A stretch of DNA of 64,000 bases. Source: Vitis vinifera. Lineage: Eukaryota > Streptophyta > Magnoliopsida > Vitales > Vitaceae. Location: NCBI RefSeq assembly GCF_030704535.1, contig NC_081822.1, forward strand, positions 10,347,001-10,411,000, written 5' to 3'. Every line of letters begins with the position of its first letter. Position 1 is the first letter of the stretch. This document shows, in pieces, positions 34,401 through 44,371 of the stretch. The translations under genes and the position numbers were made by a program. Below the pieces are notes generated by a model, which worked only from the letters and a program-made list of their open reading frames with translations, had not been told where the DNA came from and searched no databases.

Positions 34401-37400
34401 TTGCAGCAAGCAAGGATTCTTGCGAGGTCCAAGGGGAAAGCTGCCTAAGACGCTACAAGTGGTGGTGGGTCTCTTTTGTTTTGTAGAACTGTTGTGGCGG
34501 GAAGGCCTACCATGGATATAAAAGGTAGTTCCAAGGGGTAGATTAAGGAGACTCGAGGTTAAGGATGAAGAAAAGGGTTTGGCATGCGCACACAAGTTAG
34601 AGAAAAAGAAAGAGTGATTAGAATATGAAGGGTAACAATGACGCAATGGACATGTCAACCATTAAGAGAAAGTGGTAAGTTAAAAAGAGTCTAATGGCCC
34701 TAAAAAGCTCTTTTTAGGTGGCCAAAAAAGGGAGAAGATGCAGGTGGTGGTGGGTTTTCAACTACGAGCAGGCTTAGATTTGAAGGAAGGTTGGGTCAAG
34801 TAGATTTGCAGGACACCCACAATAAGAAGGAGAGGGTTAGTCATCAGGACAAGACCCTGGTATTGCAATTTAAGAAAAGTGAGAGCCACTTAGCCCAAGT
34901 TGGTATTAGGCCGAGATAAGAGCAATCTAATCAAATGTTGAAGCGCTCATTCCTAGGTAACCTCTTATTATACCACTTGTCAAAAAAAAAGTAACCTCTT
35001 ATTACGGGTTGTAATGTACATAAGAAGGTTCAATCCCTTTAATTGATTTTGTATTTTTTTTTTTTTTTGATAGGTAAATTAAAAGAACATATTAAAAGCA
35101 CTTTGAAAAGGTGCATCAAAATAACCATGAAGTATACAAATAGCCTTAAAAGGCAAGCAAGAAAGAAGAGAGACTAGCAAGCATGAACCACCTAAGCAAA
35201 AACAACACCCTAACCCCTAGAACATTAGACTACCCTCAATTGGCCCTCTTGACACCACATCTCCCAAAACCAAGAAACATCCCAAACCTAGACTTCTCAT
35301 CATCAAGACTAGCAATCGAAACACCTTTACATCATGGAAGTGAACTCGATCTAACCCCTAAGCAATTCTATAATAAAAGTACCTCTATCAATCCAAGAGT
35401 GGAGTCATAGCAACCTCGTGCAATGAGAGTTGGATCCCTACTACTCCTCTTCCTTCCCCTAGTTGATAGAGAAGAGCTATTAATTAACCGAGCATTATAG
35501 TTGAATCTTTCAATCAAAACAAGATGACAATTTTGATTTTCTCTTTCCCCCCTCAAGGCCTTATCACCAAGCCCTTTTCTTGCTTCTATTTTTCTCAGAA
35601 GGGAGACAATCTGCTTTTTGAAACCCACAATTGACGCCGATGCAGAACAGTTACAATATCTTAGCTGGACTTTTATGTGGTTTGAGGCGATTCCACAGTT
35701 AAAAGTTAACCTGAGCAAAACTGAGGCCATCCCAGTGGGGGAAGGCATTCCTATGGAGACTCTTGCCCCGGTCTTGGGTTGCAAGATTGGGAGTTTACCT
35801 ACCTCCTACCTGGGTCTCCCACTTGGGGCCCCTTACAAATCCACTAGGGTGTGGGATGTAGTGGAAGAAAGATTCAGGAAAAGGTTGTCTCTATGGAAAA
35901 GGCAATATCTCTCCAAAGGTGGCCGGCTTACTTTGCTAAAAAGCACCCTCTCTAGCCTCCCAACCTACTTTCTTTCCCTCTTTGTGATTCCTAAGAGAGT
36001 GTGCAAGGCTTGAAAATATCCAAAGGGATTTCTTATGGGGTGGAGGCGCCTTAGAGAATAGACCTCACTTGGTGAGTTGGAAGATTATTTGTGCTGCTAA
36101 AAAGGATGGTGGCCTGGGCATCCACAGCCTATCTATCCTTAATAAAGCCTTACTTGGGAAGTGGTTGTGGAGATTTGCTAATGAGAATGATCCCTTATGG
36201 AAGCAAATTATCTCTAGAAAGTACAGCTTTCAAGAGGGGGGGTGGTGCTCCAAAGGTGTAAGAGACAGTTATGGGGTGGGGGTTTGGAAGGCCATCAAAA
36301 ATGTTGGGAGAACTTTCGAACTCACTCCCGCTTCATTGTAGGAGACGGTACTAGAGTGAAGTTTTGGAAGGACTTGTGGTGTGAAAATCAATCTCTGGAA
36401 GATGCTTTCCCAAACTTGTTTAATCTAACAGTCAACAAAGAAGGTTAGGTTGCTAAGGCTTGGGAGGAGGACGGAGTTGGGGGCAGCTGGGGGCTTCGTT
36501 TTAATAGACACCTAAATGATTGGGAGATAGGGGAAGTAGAAAGCTTGTTAAGCAAACTTCATCCTTTGACCATTAGAAGAGGTGTGGATGACTTGCTTTG
36601 GTGGGGAGAGAACAAGAATGAGACCTTCTCAGTCAAGTCTTTTATAACTCGTTCTCAAGGGGCATTAGAACTCCTTTCCCGGCTAGAATTACTTGGACGC
36701 CTTGGGTTCTAATTAGGGCTAGCTTGTTTGGTTAGGAGGCGGCTTGGAGCAAGTTGCTCACCATTGATTGCCTAAAGAGAAATGGGCGAAGCATCCCCAA
36801 TAGGTGCTATTTGTGTAAAAATGAAGAGGAAACCACAGATCACCTTCTTTTGTTTTGTGAGAAGGCCAAAATGTTATGGCTTCTGATCCTCGCCCTTTTT
36901 GGAGTGCAATGGGTGATGCACTCCTCCGTGAGAAGGAACCTATTGGGATGGCATGGGTCCTTTGTGGGCAAGAAAAGGGAGAAAGCTTGAAGAGTTGCCC
37001 TTCTCTGCTTGATGTGGACCATATGGAAAGAAAGGAATAGGAGGGCCTTCGACGATGTTGCGAGGAATGACCAAAAAATTAAATCCATTTTTTTGTACAC
37101 TTTTGTGAATTGGGCTAGGGTGTATATAGAGGAACACACTTTCTCTTTGATTGATTTTGTAGACTGGTTAGCTACCAAGTAAAGGCCAAGCTTGTTACCT
37201 TATTGTCTTTTACTCTTTTGTTCCCTAGTATACTTCGTGTATACTCTTTCTTTAGCCTCTTTGGCTTTTAATGAAATTTCCTTTACCTATCAAAAAAAAA
37301 AAAAAACAATTGGCATCTCCATAAAGCTACTAAAGTTGAACAACTCACTGAAGAGGAAGTTAGAAGAATGCTCCTCCCCCTCTAAATCGCATCGAGACTC

Positions 37401-40400
37401 TATCGCTTTAGAAGACTCCATCTCCTCAAACCTTACCACAATCACCTTACACGTAGGACCTTTGACAACATTCATTATAAACTCCAACAACCGACCACCT
37501 TGAAACATCATCCTAAGCAAGCCCATTTCCATATCTCAAAGGACCAAAAAGAAAGCCCCACCTTTGGATGAGACTCGATCTCCCAACCATGACCATTTCC
37601 CTAGTGTTGAATCACAAGCCCATTGCCATTGATGGGAATCCCAATGGAGAATCAAAAAGATAAGAAAGGGAAGATGATGGCCTACCTTCAAAGGTGTCGC
37701 CTATGCCAAGAGAGTGTCATCAATTCCCAAAAGCCACCCATCTAGACATCGAGGCATCACCTTTAGAAAGGGTTCAACAAAGATCTCCACGCTGCTAACA
37801 CTCTCTCTATCGAAAGAAGAGCTCTAAAGACCATTTTAGACCTTCTTAGCCTTAGGCCATTTAATGGATTTGAAAATAAAACCTTTAGGTCAACCTTCTG
37901 AAGGGTTTGAAATTAAAACCTTTAGATCGGTCCTCAAAGGGGCCAGCCTACCAGAGCTCCACATAAAAGAGTTGATTTTTGTTGCTTAAGGTTAGTCTAA
38001 TAAAGACTTGCAAGAGCTCCCTCTACCCTCATCCTTGTCATCAAAAGACCTAAGGCCCAATGGATCACAAAGAGACTCAAAAGGCTCAATGACCATGTTG
38101 TCATCAATCTCATAAAAAGTTGCCTCTGTCGTTGCATGTGCAGGGAGACTAAGGTCTAAGCACAACACTTGCAAGTCCTCATCAACAGGTTTCTCTTCTT
38201 CCATCCCCACTGTCTCAACCGTACATCACTAGCCCATCTCCCTGGTGTTGAATCGCTAGCCCACTGCCATCAACAAGAATCCCAATGGAGAATCAAAAAG
38301 ATAAGAAAGGGAAGATGATGGCCTACCTTTGAAGGTGTTGCTTATGCTGAGAGAATGTCATCAATTCCCAAGACCCACACATCCAGACCTCAATGCATCA
38401 CCTTTAGAAAGGGTTCAACGAAGATCTCCACATTGCTAACACTCTCTTTATCGAAAGGAGAGCTCTGAAGACCCTCTTAGGCCTTCTTAGCCTTAGGCCC
38501 TTTAATGGATTTGAAAATAAAACCTTTAGGTCGACCTTCTGAAGTGTTTGAAATTAAAACCTTTAGATCATTCCTCAAAGGGACCAGCTTACCAAAGCTC
38601 CCTACAAAAAAGTTGATTTTTATTGCTTAGGGTTAGTCTAATAAAGACTTGTAAGAGATCTCTCTACCCTCATCCTTGTCATTAGAAGACCTAAGGCCTA
38701 ATGGATCACAAAGAGACTCAAAAGGCTCAATGACCATGTTGTCGTCAATCTCATAAAAAGTTGCCTTTGTCGTTGCACATGCAGGGAGACTTTGCTCTGG
38801 GCACAACACTTGCAAGTCCTTGTCAATAGGTTTCTCTTCTTCCATCCCCACTCTTTCAACTACACATGCACTTCCCACACACTCATCCCTGACCAAACCT
38901 CTATACCTCCCCTTAAAGACTACCATCATCAACCATGGCGGAATTTACCACCATAGTTGGACAATTAGGACATCTTCCTTGTCCACTACATGCAGATTAG
39001 CCTGCACCTTCCCCGAGCTGAACTTAAGGAGGATTCTAAGCCCATTGGAGATGATGGCTACCTACCATCTCCTCATCCACAACCATGAAGCCTTCATAGG
39101 CATCGCTAAGCCTATTGAAAAACTCTTTTCCCCACAAGTGCATCGACAATGTTGTCACTCTCACCCAAACTTCTCCAATAGCAAGCTCATCTCCAAAGTA
39201 ACCAACAATCGGACTCCACTAGTCTAACTGCATTTTTCTCCCCTCATACAAACTATTCCCTAAATGCCACCACCCTTTTGGCTTCAAAAGCATTTGCAAA
39301 CTTGAATAATATGAGGTGAGCCTCCAACAAAAACATTTGTAAATCAACTTTCAATCTCCAAGAATGTCAAGCCCATGATTTCGACAAGTCCAGAATCAGC
39401 ATCTGGCCTAAAGAATCAATTCATCTCCCCACCAAGCACTTCTTGAGGTGCTCCAAATTTCTCATAACCTCCTTTCTCTCACTCTCAATCCAAAGTGCCT
39501 CCTCAATCTCCCTCTTACCTTTGCTCACCACCTTTGCAAAGGAAACACCCTTTGAAGGGGCTCCCCCTCCTTTCTACTCCAACCATCATTTTTTTTTTTT
39601 TTGATAGACAAAGAGACAAAATTAAAATAAAATACGCCAAAACAGGGGGCGCTCCCTATGTACATTCTACTCCAACCATCATACAATTACCTTATTGGGC
39701 TCTAAAGGCTTGGGCAACTCCAATGCTCCTTAATTTGGTGCTCAAGGCCTTCCATCCCCCTAGGAAGTCCCTACCTTCTGGGAGAACTAAGGAGAACCTT
39801 TTATCCTCTATTAACGATACTGAGCATAGCAAGAATCTACCAACATTGTTGTTGTGTAGCTCCAACTTGTAGCCCCTTTTACCTTCATTCATACTTCCTC
39901 CCATGCTAAATAGCTATTAGATCAAAGAAATGCAATCGATCCTCTGGCAAGTAGTTCAATTGGTTGGCTTTTTGAACTACACCAATTAGTTTTCGATTAC
40001 TCACCAAAGAGAGGAAATGATTAAAAAAGAAAAAAAAAAATCCTCCATAAGATAAACACTCTTATGCTGTTGTGCATGTGTAGTGTCACACTGTCATGCA
40101 TGAAAAAAATGCATCAGAGGTTCAGAATAGTTGAGAATATGCATGTGACTTGGGAAAGATACTAAGTGTTTAAGTACACACATAAGTATATAAATATGAA
40201 TATATTTAATTCGCATTTTAGTCATCCACAAATATGGATACAGCTGTTCTCTAAGCACATAGCCATAACTCATCAGTCATGTACATACGATTTGTATGTA
40301 TGGATTTGAATTGGTGAATAAATGCTACTAAACATTTAAGGGAAATCTGCAGGAAATTGATGATATCATTATATGTACAACAAGTGTGTGTCACTGATAA

Positions 40401-40745
40401 GTGTCTGGAGGGCTTAGACTTGAATTCATAGAATTAGATGTAACTGTGGAAAAGACGAGAGAGAGATAGAAGAAGAAGATTGAGAATAAAAAAGAAGGTG
40501 AGCTGCAAGGCAAAAAGAATGAATAGAAAAAACAGAAGCATGCTCACATGTTCCAAGGGTCGAGGCATTTCTTGGGGTCCAACATTTGCTGTGCTTGGCA
40601 TGCACCATACATGCAATAAATCAGCTGATGGAACCTCTGTGGGATCTGTCGACCCCTTAAGGCTATTTGAAGGGTGCACTACACCGTCACTCCATCCATA
40701 AGCTGTCCCTCCTCCAGCGACACCTTCCACTGGTGGCACAGTCAT
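19456..40745 (-). CDS. Glycoside hydrolase 123 / DUF4091-like protein
   Basis: Fifteen coding exons join without phase breaks: 40745-40548 (exon begins 40759), 32730-32600, 32511-32401, 32266-32165, 31966-31858, 31743-31543, 30970-30802, 30624-30543, 30452-30362, 30051-29955, 29043-28950, 26342-26270, 20506-20333, 20231-20109 and 19617-19456 (638 aa). The start MTVPPVEGVAGGGTAYGW is the only ATG in frame in that exon; an upstream 5' UTR exon near 41.8-42.0 kb is likely. Residues 396-399 are WDEP. In GH123 N-acetylgalactosaminidases an adjacent Asp-Glu pair serves substrate-assisted catalysis, so D397/E398 are candidates. Aromatic-rich segments (EWVFGN, PNWHLG, FLYWGAN) fit a sugar-binding barrel. 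No signal peptide or membrane segment is seen, suggesting a cytosolic protein. The plant substrate is unknown to me. Introns 1, 11 and 12 are swollen by transposons, yet no exon is broken. Confidence 0.88.
21960..22890 (-). pseudogene. Captured pentatricopeptide-repeat (PPR) gene fragment
   Basis: Minus-strand readings give VYSKCGKLAMTKLIFKEMGE, then (frame-shifted) ERDVITWS..CFAND, ILTFFDML, GEIYGFLVKTRCFEADVCVR, and CALIVDMFVKSGGDLGSAYK with VFET. These are in the order of consecutive PPR motifs of a PLS-type organellar RNA-binding protein. From memory the closest is EMB2261 (At3g49170), where SDVCVGCSLIDMFVKG..AYKVFDKM occurs. Stops and frameshifts break the reading, and the FEADVCV-to-AYKVF segment is present three times in tandem. 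It lies entirely within the TIR element and is not a working gene. Confidence 0.75.
21995..22540 (-). repeat. Three tandem copies of a 176-bp PPR segment
   Basis: The marker string 'cactcttcaca' recurs at about 22089, 22266 and 22441, a period of about 176 bp. Copies share 'cttataagctgagcc', 'atatcaacaatca', 'cacatcagcctcaaa' and 'catatatttctccctaac' with few mismatches. One unit spans roughly one and a half PPR motifs (about 59 codons) on the minus strand. Confidence 0.9.
26580..27640 (+). mobile_element. L1-type LINE fragment, C-terminal part of ORF2
   Basis: Broken plus-strand frames read WTGEVKRDYLIT, GLGFGKISLRRALLRK-PWRF, FWHKVILSIY, VVGDGARIHSWKDLWWRNQP and FIWNSKAPSKVKGFMWLVAN. These are the post-reverse-transcriptase region and zf-RVT domain (C...H) of plant L1 LINEs. 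A trailing GKILWQIAC piece follows near 27560. Stops and frameshifts are frequent, with no intact reverse transcriptase. It lies in intron 11 (26343-28949) of the minus-strand GH123-like gene, opposite to its transcription. Confidence 0.8.
28330..28900 (+). mobile_element. Second LINE 3' end with duplicated 3' UTR
   Basis: The plus strand reads GKTLWRIACLSLLWIVWRER, NARIFEDTWRTPKLMWDFAS, the usual C-terminus of plant L1 ORF2. A 3' UTR follows, ending in 'cattttctaatcaaaag' and an A-rich tail near 28900. The UTR is duplicated in tandem (28601-28747 and 28748-28894). It is 5'-truncated and sits in the same GH123 intron. Confidence 0.75.
28601..28894 (+). repeat. Two-copy 147-bp tandem duplication of the LINE 3' UTR
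   Basis: The block from 'gtctacagggtct' to 'acaattgttcatttgg' is repeated almost exactly (a few substitutions). It creates the 118-aa open frame at 28625-28981, whose protein contains the same 45-residue stretch twice. That frame is a by-product of the duplication, not a gene. Confidence 0.9.
33420..34956 (+). mobile_element. LINE ORF1 remnant
   Basis: Plus-strand readings include FGMDSKSF, then FLERGKGFSN-IRFRDLTLS, LLEGVEFGC and YVLEQCGNGVERFINDLLAL. They follow the order of the conserved N-terminal region (DUF4283-like) of plant L1 ORF1 proteins, heavily mutated. Intron 1 of the GH123-like gene. The RT piece at 35625-37306 is in the same orientation and may derive from the same or a related insertion. 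Confidence 0.55.
34971..34990 (+). mobile_element. 20-bp LINE-tail insertion with 14-bp target duplication
   Basis: A 14-base string gtaacctcttatta occurs at 34957-34970 and again at 34991-35004. Between them lies 'taccacttgtcaaaaaaaaa', which ends like the 'ctatcaaaaaaa' 3' tail of neighbouring LINEs. This has the form of an extremely 5'-truncated target-primed insertion. Confidence 0.7.
35050..35620 (-). mobile_element. Minus-strand retroelement 3' segment with poly(A)
   Basis: The segment begins with a T-run (35057-35072) then 'gataggtaaatt', the reverse complement of the 'cctatcaaaaaaa' tail typical of the LINEs here. The body (to about 35620) gives no recognisable protein on the minus strand and may be LINE 3' UTR. 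The frames at 35183-35410 (plus) and 35368-35784 (minus) look incidental. Confidence 0.5.
35625..37306 (+). mobile_element. 5'-truncated L1-type LINE: RT C-terminal half, zf-RVT and poly(A)
   Basis: The element begins inside the reverse transcriptase (EQLQYLSWTFMWFEAIPQLK, VNLSKTEAIPVGEG). It continues SYLGLPLGAPYKS, LSLWKRQYLSKGGRLTLLKS, LENIQRDFLWGGG, FIVGDGTRVKFWKDLWC, a zf-RVT segment (RCYLCKNEEETTDHLLLFCE), and WTIWKERNRRAF up to a natural stop near 37182. A 3' UTR and a 14-base A tail after 'cctatc' follow. At least three frameshifts and a stop make it inactive. The catalytic YxDD box lies upstream of the truncation and is missing. Intron 1 of the GH123-like gene, opposite strand. Confidence 0.9.
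37590..38950 (-). repeat. Two-copy, about 643-bp tandem duplication in LINE ORF1
   Basis: The strings 'gaatcccaatggagaatcaa', 'aagggaagatgatggcctac', 'ggcccaatggatcacaaaga' and 'ggtttctcttcttccatccc' each recur at an offset of about 643 bp. Frames at 38210-37992 and 38932-38633 encode near-identical peptides. Divergence between copies is modest, so the duplication is younger than the rest of the element's decay or happened early after insertion. Confidence 0.85.
39590..39664 (-). mobile_element. 75-bp LINE-tail insertion with 18-bp target duplication
   Basis: The 18-base string ttctactccaaccatcat occurs at 39572-39589 and 39665-39682. Between them, on the minus strand, is a short unique segment ending '...gtctatcaaaaaaaaaaaaa'. 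Exact duplication plus poly(A) is the signature of target-primed LINE insertion with extreme 5' truncation. It is nested inside the ORF1 remnant. Confidence 0.9.
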
Positions 40746-41237
40746 TTCTTGTGGATTTCCTGCCAAGTACATTAAGCAGAAGGACAAAAGTTAACTGTTA
40801 GACTGTTTACTGTTACGCTGAGTTCCAGCTTTTGAATTGGAAATGGAATTGGGGAACCACAGCTTGATTGCTTTTCTAAATACCAATGCATTTGGAAGAG
40901 AAGTAGATTCTATAAACCCCAAATCCACAGGAAACTAGTCAAATATAAATGCCAGGTCTCCAGAATTTCACAAAATTTGAATTGCAGAATAAATCCAGTT
41001 CTGCTGCGAAAGTGCAACCTTAAGTGACTTAACCATGATTACTTTTCTTTTCTCTCTATCTTCCATGAAATAAACAGAGCATAATGCAGCAAGAGGCAGG
41101 AAAAAACAATATTCATCCAAACGTAAATTAATGAACAGATGACAAATAAGCTTCCAGTGGATTTGAAAGCAAAAGACGCCCGCAACAGAAGAAGACCAGT
41201 GAAAGAACAGTCCAAATTATACCCTTTATCTCTGATT

Positions 41238-41468
41238 AGAAATATCAGAATACCATGATAAAATTCATCTAAGACACTTTGCAATTCGTAGGAACTACCC
41301 ACCGATTTAAACTTGAAAAATCAGAATATCATGATAAAATGCATCTAAGACACTTTGCAATTCATAGAAACTACCCACCGATTTAAATTTGAAAAATCAG
41401 AATGTCATGATAAAATGCATTAAGACACTTTGCAATTCATAGAAACCACCCACCCATTTAAACTTGTA
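41238..41468. repeat. Three-copy, 79-bp tandem repeat
   Basis: Units starting near 41238, 41318 and 41397 share 'atcatgataaaatgcatcta', 'agacactttgcaattcatag' and 'aaactacccaccgattta'. They lie upstream of the first coding exon of the GH123-like gene, probably in its 5' UTR intron. Confidence 0.9.
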
Positions 41469-41799
41469 CAGCAATTCATAAACCCTAGGTCACGGCATCC
41501 AACTGTGGATCACTCCGGCATAAAGAAAAAAGAAAATTAACATTGACATGAACGAGGGGCAAAACCCTAACCAGCTGTTAGTTTCGTCGGTAACGGTAAG
41601 GAAAATAGATGAAAACACGGAATTGCTTAAAACGAATCGTGGTCGAATGAGAATGAACAGACGCCCAGATTTTCTTTGTTTTCCCTTTTTCTTTTCTTTT
41701 TCTTTCCCTACAATTTCTTCGCAAACAATGTGAACAAAATAAGAGAAACGATCCAAATAGCAGTAAGGAATGAAGAGACAGACCAGAATTTTCCATTTT

Positions 41800-42080
41800 A
41801 CGAAGGGATGTTGATACTAGTGAGCGACGATCCTTGGAAGTGTTGCTGGGAGTTCAGTTCACAGCTGTTGAAGAGAAATCTCCCGAAAGGTGATCGCTAG
41901 ACTGCCCTGGGACTTGCGACTTGCGACTCGGGACTTGATATCAAAGGAAGTCTGATGGGAATGGGATTCATGTGAAGTGCGAGATCCGCACGGAGCTTTT
42001 TCTTCCTCCGTTGCCAAACACCGGGATGGGAAACGCTTGGCGGTCCGATTGCTGACGTGACCCGCTTGGCCGTCGATCAA
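41800..42080 (-). promoter_or_regulatory. Probable 5' UTR exon and promoter of the GH123-like gene
   Basis: A GC-rich block sits upstream of the first coding exon, with candidate donor sites such as CACTA|GTATCA ending near 41819. The coding exon that opens at 40759 needs an upstream exon. Coding potential here is unclear, so I treat it as untranslated. Exact transcription start unknown. Confidence 0.35.
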
Positions 42081-42438
42081 GTTTGTTAATCATACCGTTG
42101 GTGTTTGTTCAGATTTTTTCTAATGCTAAATAGAGGTCATTTTTTATCTAGCTATCAATAAATAAGATATAGTCAAGTACAATAATATCTTCCTTTATAA
42201 TGACTTGAATTATATCACTTATTTGTTTTATGTGTGAATCGTGAGGCATCCCATCATGTAGATTATTATTTTATTTTTGTAAAATAATTTTCTAAGATAA
42301 CATGAGTGGAAAAAAAAGGAAAAACAAATATCCTTATTTTATTATTAATATATTTTAAAATTATTTAATTGTTGTATGTAAAATAAAATCAAATTTGAAA
42401 TGAATTTAAAAAAATATGTAAAAATAATTCATTAATTT

Positions 42439-42442
<4 letters not shown>

Positions 42443-42473
<31 letters not shown>
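42443..42473. repeat. (TA)n microsatellite
   Basis: An uninterrupted run of about fifteen TA units, then 'gatatatc'. Confidence 0.95.
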
Positions 42474-42476
<3 letters not shown>

Positions 42477-43097
42477 TATATCAATTTTTATTTGTTTCAA
42501 CATTTTCTCTTCGTTTATTTATAATATAATTTTTAATATAAATTCTAAGATTTCGTACAAGTTTGTATGCAAGTGGGTATTATGATATTTCTATTTCAAT
42601 TTGAAGTGCTATCATTTCATATGATTTTAAAGGAATATTCCATCAATGAGTAGTAAGCATTTGCTACATTGAAAAAAATAAATCGGATTGAATAAGGTAA
42701 TTAGGAAGCGTGTTTACCACGAGTCTTATAAAACTTTGTAATTATTTGTATTGTTTGAACTTTTTTAATGTGCCCTTATGGCTTATTTTATTATTATTCA
42801 TTTTTTATTTAATTCAAAAGATAATTATAGAATATTAAAATTTTATACATGAATCAATGATATACTTTCTAAATAACGTTGTTGGAAGGTGAAAAAATAC
42901 CTTATTTAGATTTGGTCATTTTTATATCTAATATATATAAAGTTTTTTCATCATAAATAAACGTAAATCAGACAAATCAAAATTTTCATAATTTGTTATT
43001 CTCCACAAAAATTTCCTCTTGGAGATCAATTTCATGAATTAATATATTTTTTATTATTTATTTTATAAGTGAAAAATCAAGAAGTTTTAAAAAGATT

Positions 43098-43262
43098 TGG
43101 AATTAGGGTTATAATTATTTTGCATAAATTAAATAAGCTTTTAACAATTTAAATTGAGAATTAGGGGTTATGATTGTTTTGCATAAATTAAAGATATCTC
43201 AACGGTTTAAATTTGGGAATTAACATAATGATTATTTTGAATAAATTAAATAAACCTTAACA
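43098..43262. repeat. Degenerate three-unit repeat, about 60 bp
   Basis: Units share 'gaattagggttataattatt', 'ttgcataaattaaataa' and a following 'aacaatttaaatt'. The third unit is the most diverged. Confidence 0.65.
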
Positions 43263-44148
43263 TGTATTACTAAATCATCTCTACAACAATGTCATTTGTT
43301 TTTTTGAACAGCATAAAAGTTTTGAATAATAAAAAATAAAAGATTATACTACTATTAGTGAGGGATTAAAAATTAAATTTTTGTATATTTCATAAACAAA
43401 TGGAAGGTATATATTTAAAGCTAATAAATTATTTTTATTATATTATTCAAATATATTTTTACTTATTTTCTTATTTTATGTAAAGATTAAATAATGCAAA
43501 ACTTACATAATTTTACAACTAATTGTAATATGTTTGATTTATTTTTCCATAGTAAATAAATATATTATAATTTTTTTTTCCTTGCATTTTTTCTTTCATC
43601 TCCTTAACATTTTTCATATAACTAAATATAGAGAAAACGATGTTATCAAGTTCAATATACTATAAAAAGACTCGAAATTAAATAGAAATGTATGTATTTT
43701 TAAATTATATTATTTTTTAAAAGAGTAAAAATAAGATAAATAAATTTTAAAAAGTATATAAAAATAATTTATTAAATATAAATAAAATTTAATCAATGTT
43801 ACATTTTCATAATTTTGTTTATCTGTTATTTTTATTATATTTTCCTTCAAAATTATTGATATAAATTTATTTTTTCGTTGTTGTTTTTATTTATTCATTT
43901 TTTTCCCCTCATATTTACCAAAAACTAAAATGAGGGTTAATTATTTATTATTTTGACACCATTAAAACAATTAAATTGATAGACTTTAATTCTTGATAAG
44001 AGAATGAATATTTTATTTCTGCAATTCTTTTACATAGCGTAGTATAGTACTTATAGTCAATTTTAATTACTAAACACTTCGAAAATAATCTCATAACAAA
44101 TAAAATTAATTTTTAAATATTAATAAATTCACAAACTCACCCACATAT

Positions 44149-44293
44149 TGGGCTAGCGAGTTGGAAATGGGCTGGATTCGGATTACCAGGCTTGGGTTGG
44201 GACACTAGTTGTACCCAAGGTTAAATATGAGATTTTGATTACTAACCATGGTTAATTAATAGCAACTGATGGTAGAGTGGTAGGGTTAGGGTT
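44149..44293 (+). promoter_or_regulatory. eRF1 promoter elements: site II motifs and telo-box
   Basis: TGGGCT occurs at 44149-44154 and 44168-44173 (site II type, TGGGCY). TTAGGGTT, the reverse of the telo-box AACCCTAA, occurs at 44286-44293 within tagggttagggtt. In plants this pair is common in promoters of ribosomal-protein and translation-factor genes and drives expression in dividing cells (established for Arabidopsis). Their place just before the eRF1 5' UTR intron fits that use. Confidence 0.6.
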
Positions 44294-44371
44294 CAAGCAT
44301 CAACCTACATAAAGGGTTCCAACTCAGCATAATCTCTACGCATCAGGCGGTGGCTGCGGATCGTTGCTCAG

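Larger units (their letters stand above)
37320..40020 (-). mobile_element. LINE ORF1 remnant, minus strand, internally duplicated
   Basis: The N-terminal end (39904-39692) reads GYKLELHNNNVGRFLLCSVS and FSLVLPEGRDFLGGWKAL, the conserved start of plant L1 ORF1. Downstream are KGKREIEEALWIESERKEVM and the acidic segment ATFYEIDDNMVIEPFESLCD (twice). The reading is interrupted by stops, a 643-bp tandem duplication and a nested short insertion (39590-39664). No reverse transcriptase follows in this orientation. Intron 1 of the GH123-like gene, same strand as the gene. Confidence 0.7.
42080..44145. other. AT-rich intergenic DNA
   Basis: No gene. Contains a (TA)n microsatellite (42443-42473) and a three-unit degenerate repeat at 43098-43262. 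It separates the divergent promoters of the GH123-like gene and eRF1. Confidence 0.6.

Noticed and set aside
35183..35784. 75-aa plus and 138-aa minus frames
   Set aside because: They lie across the junction of two retroelement fragments in opposite orientation and match nothing.
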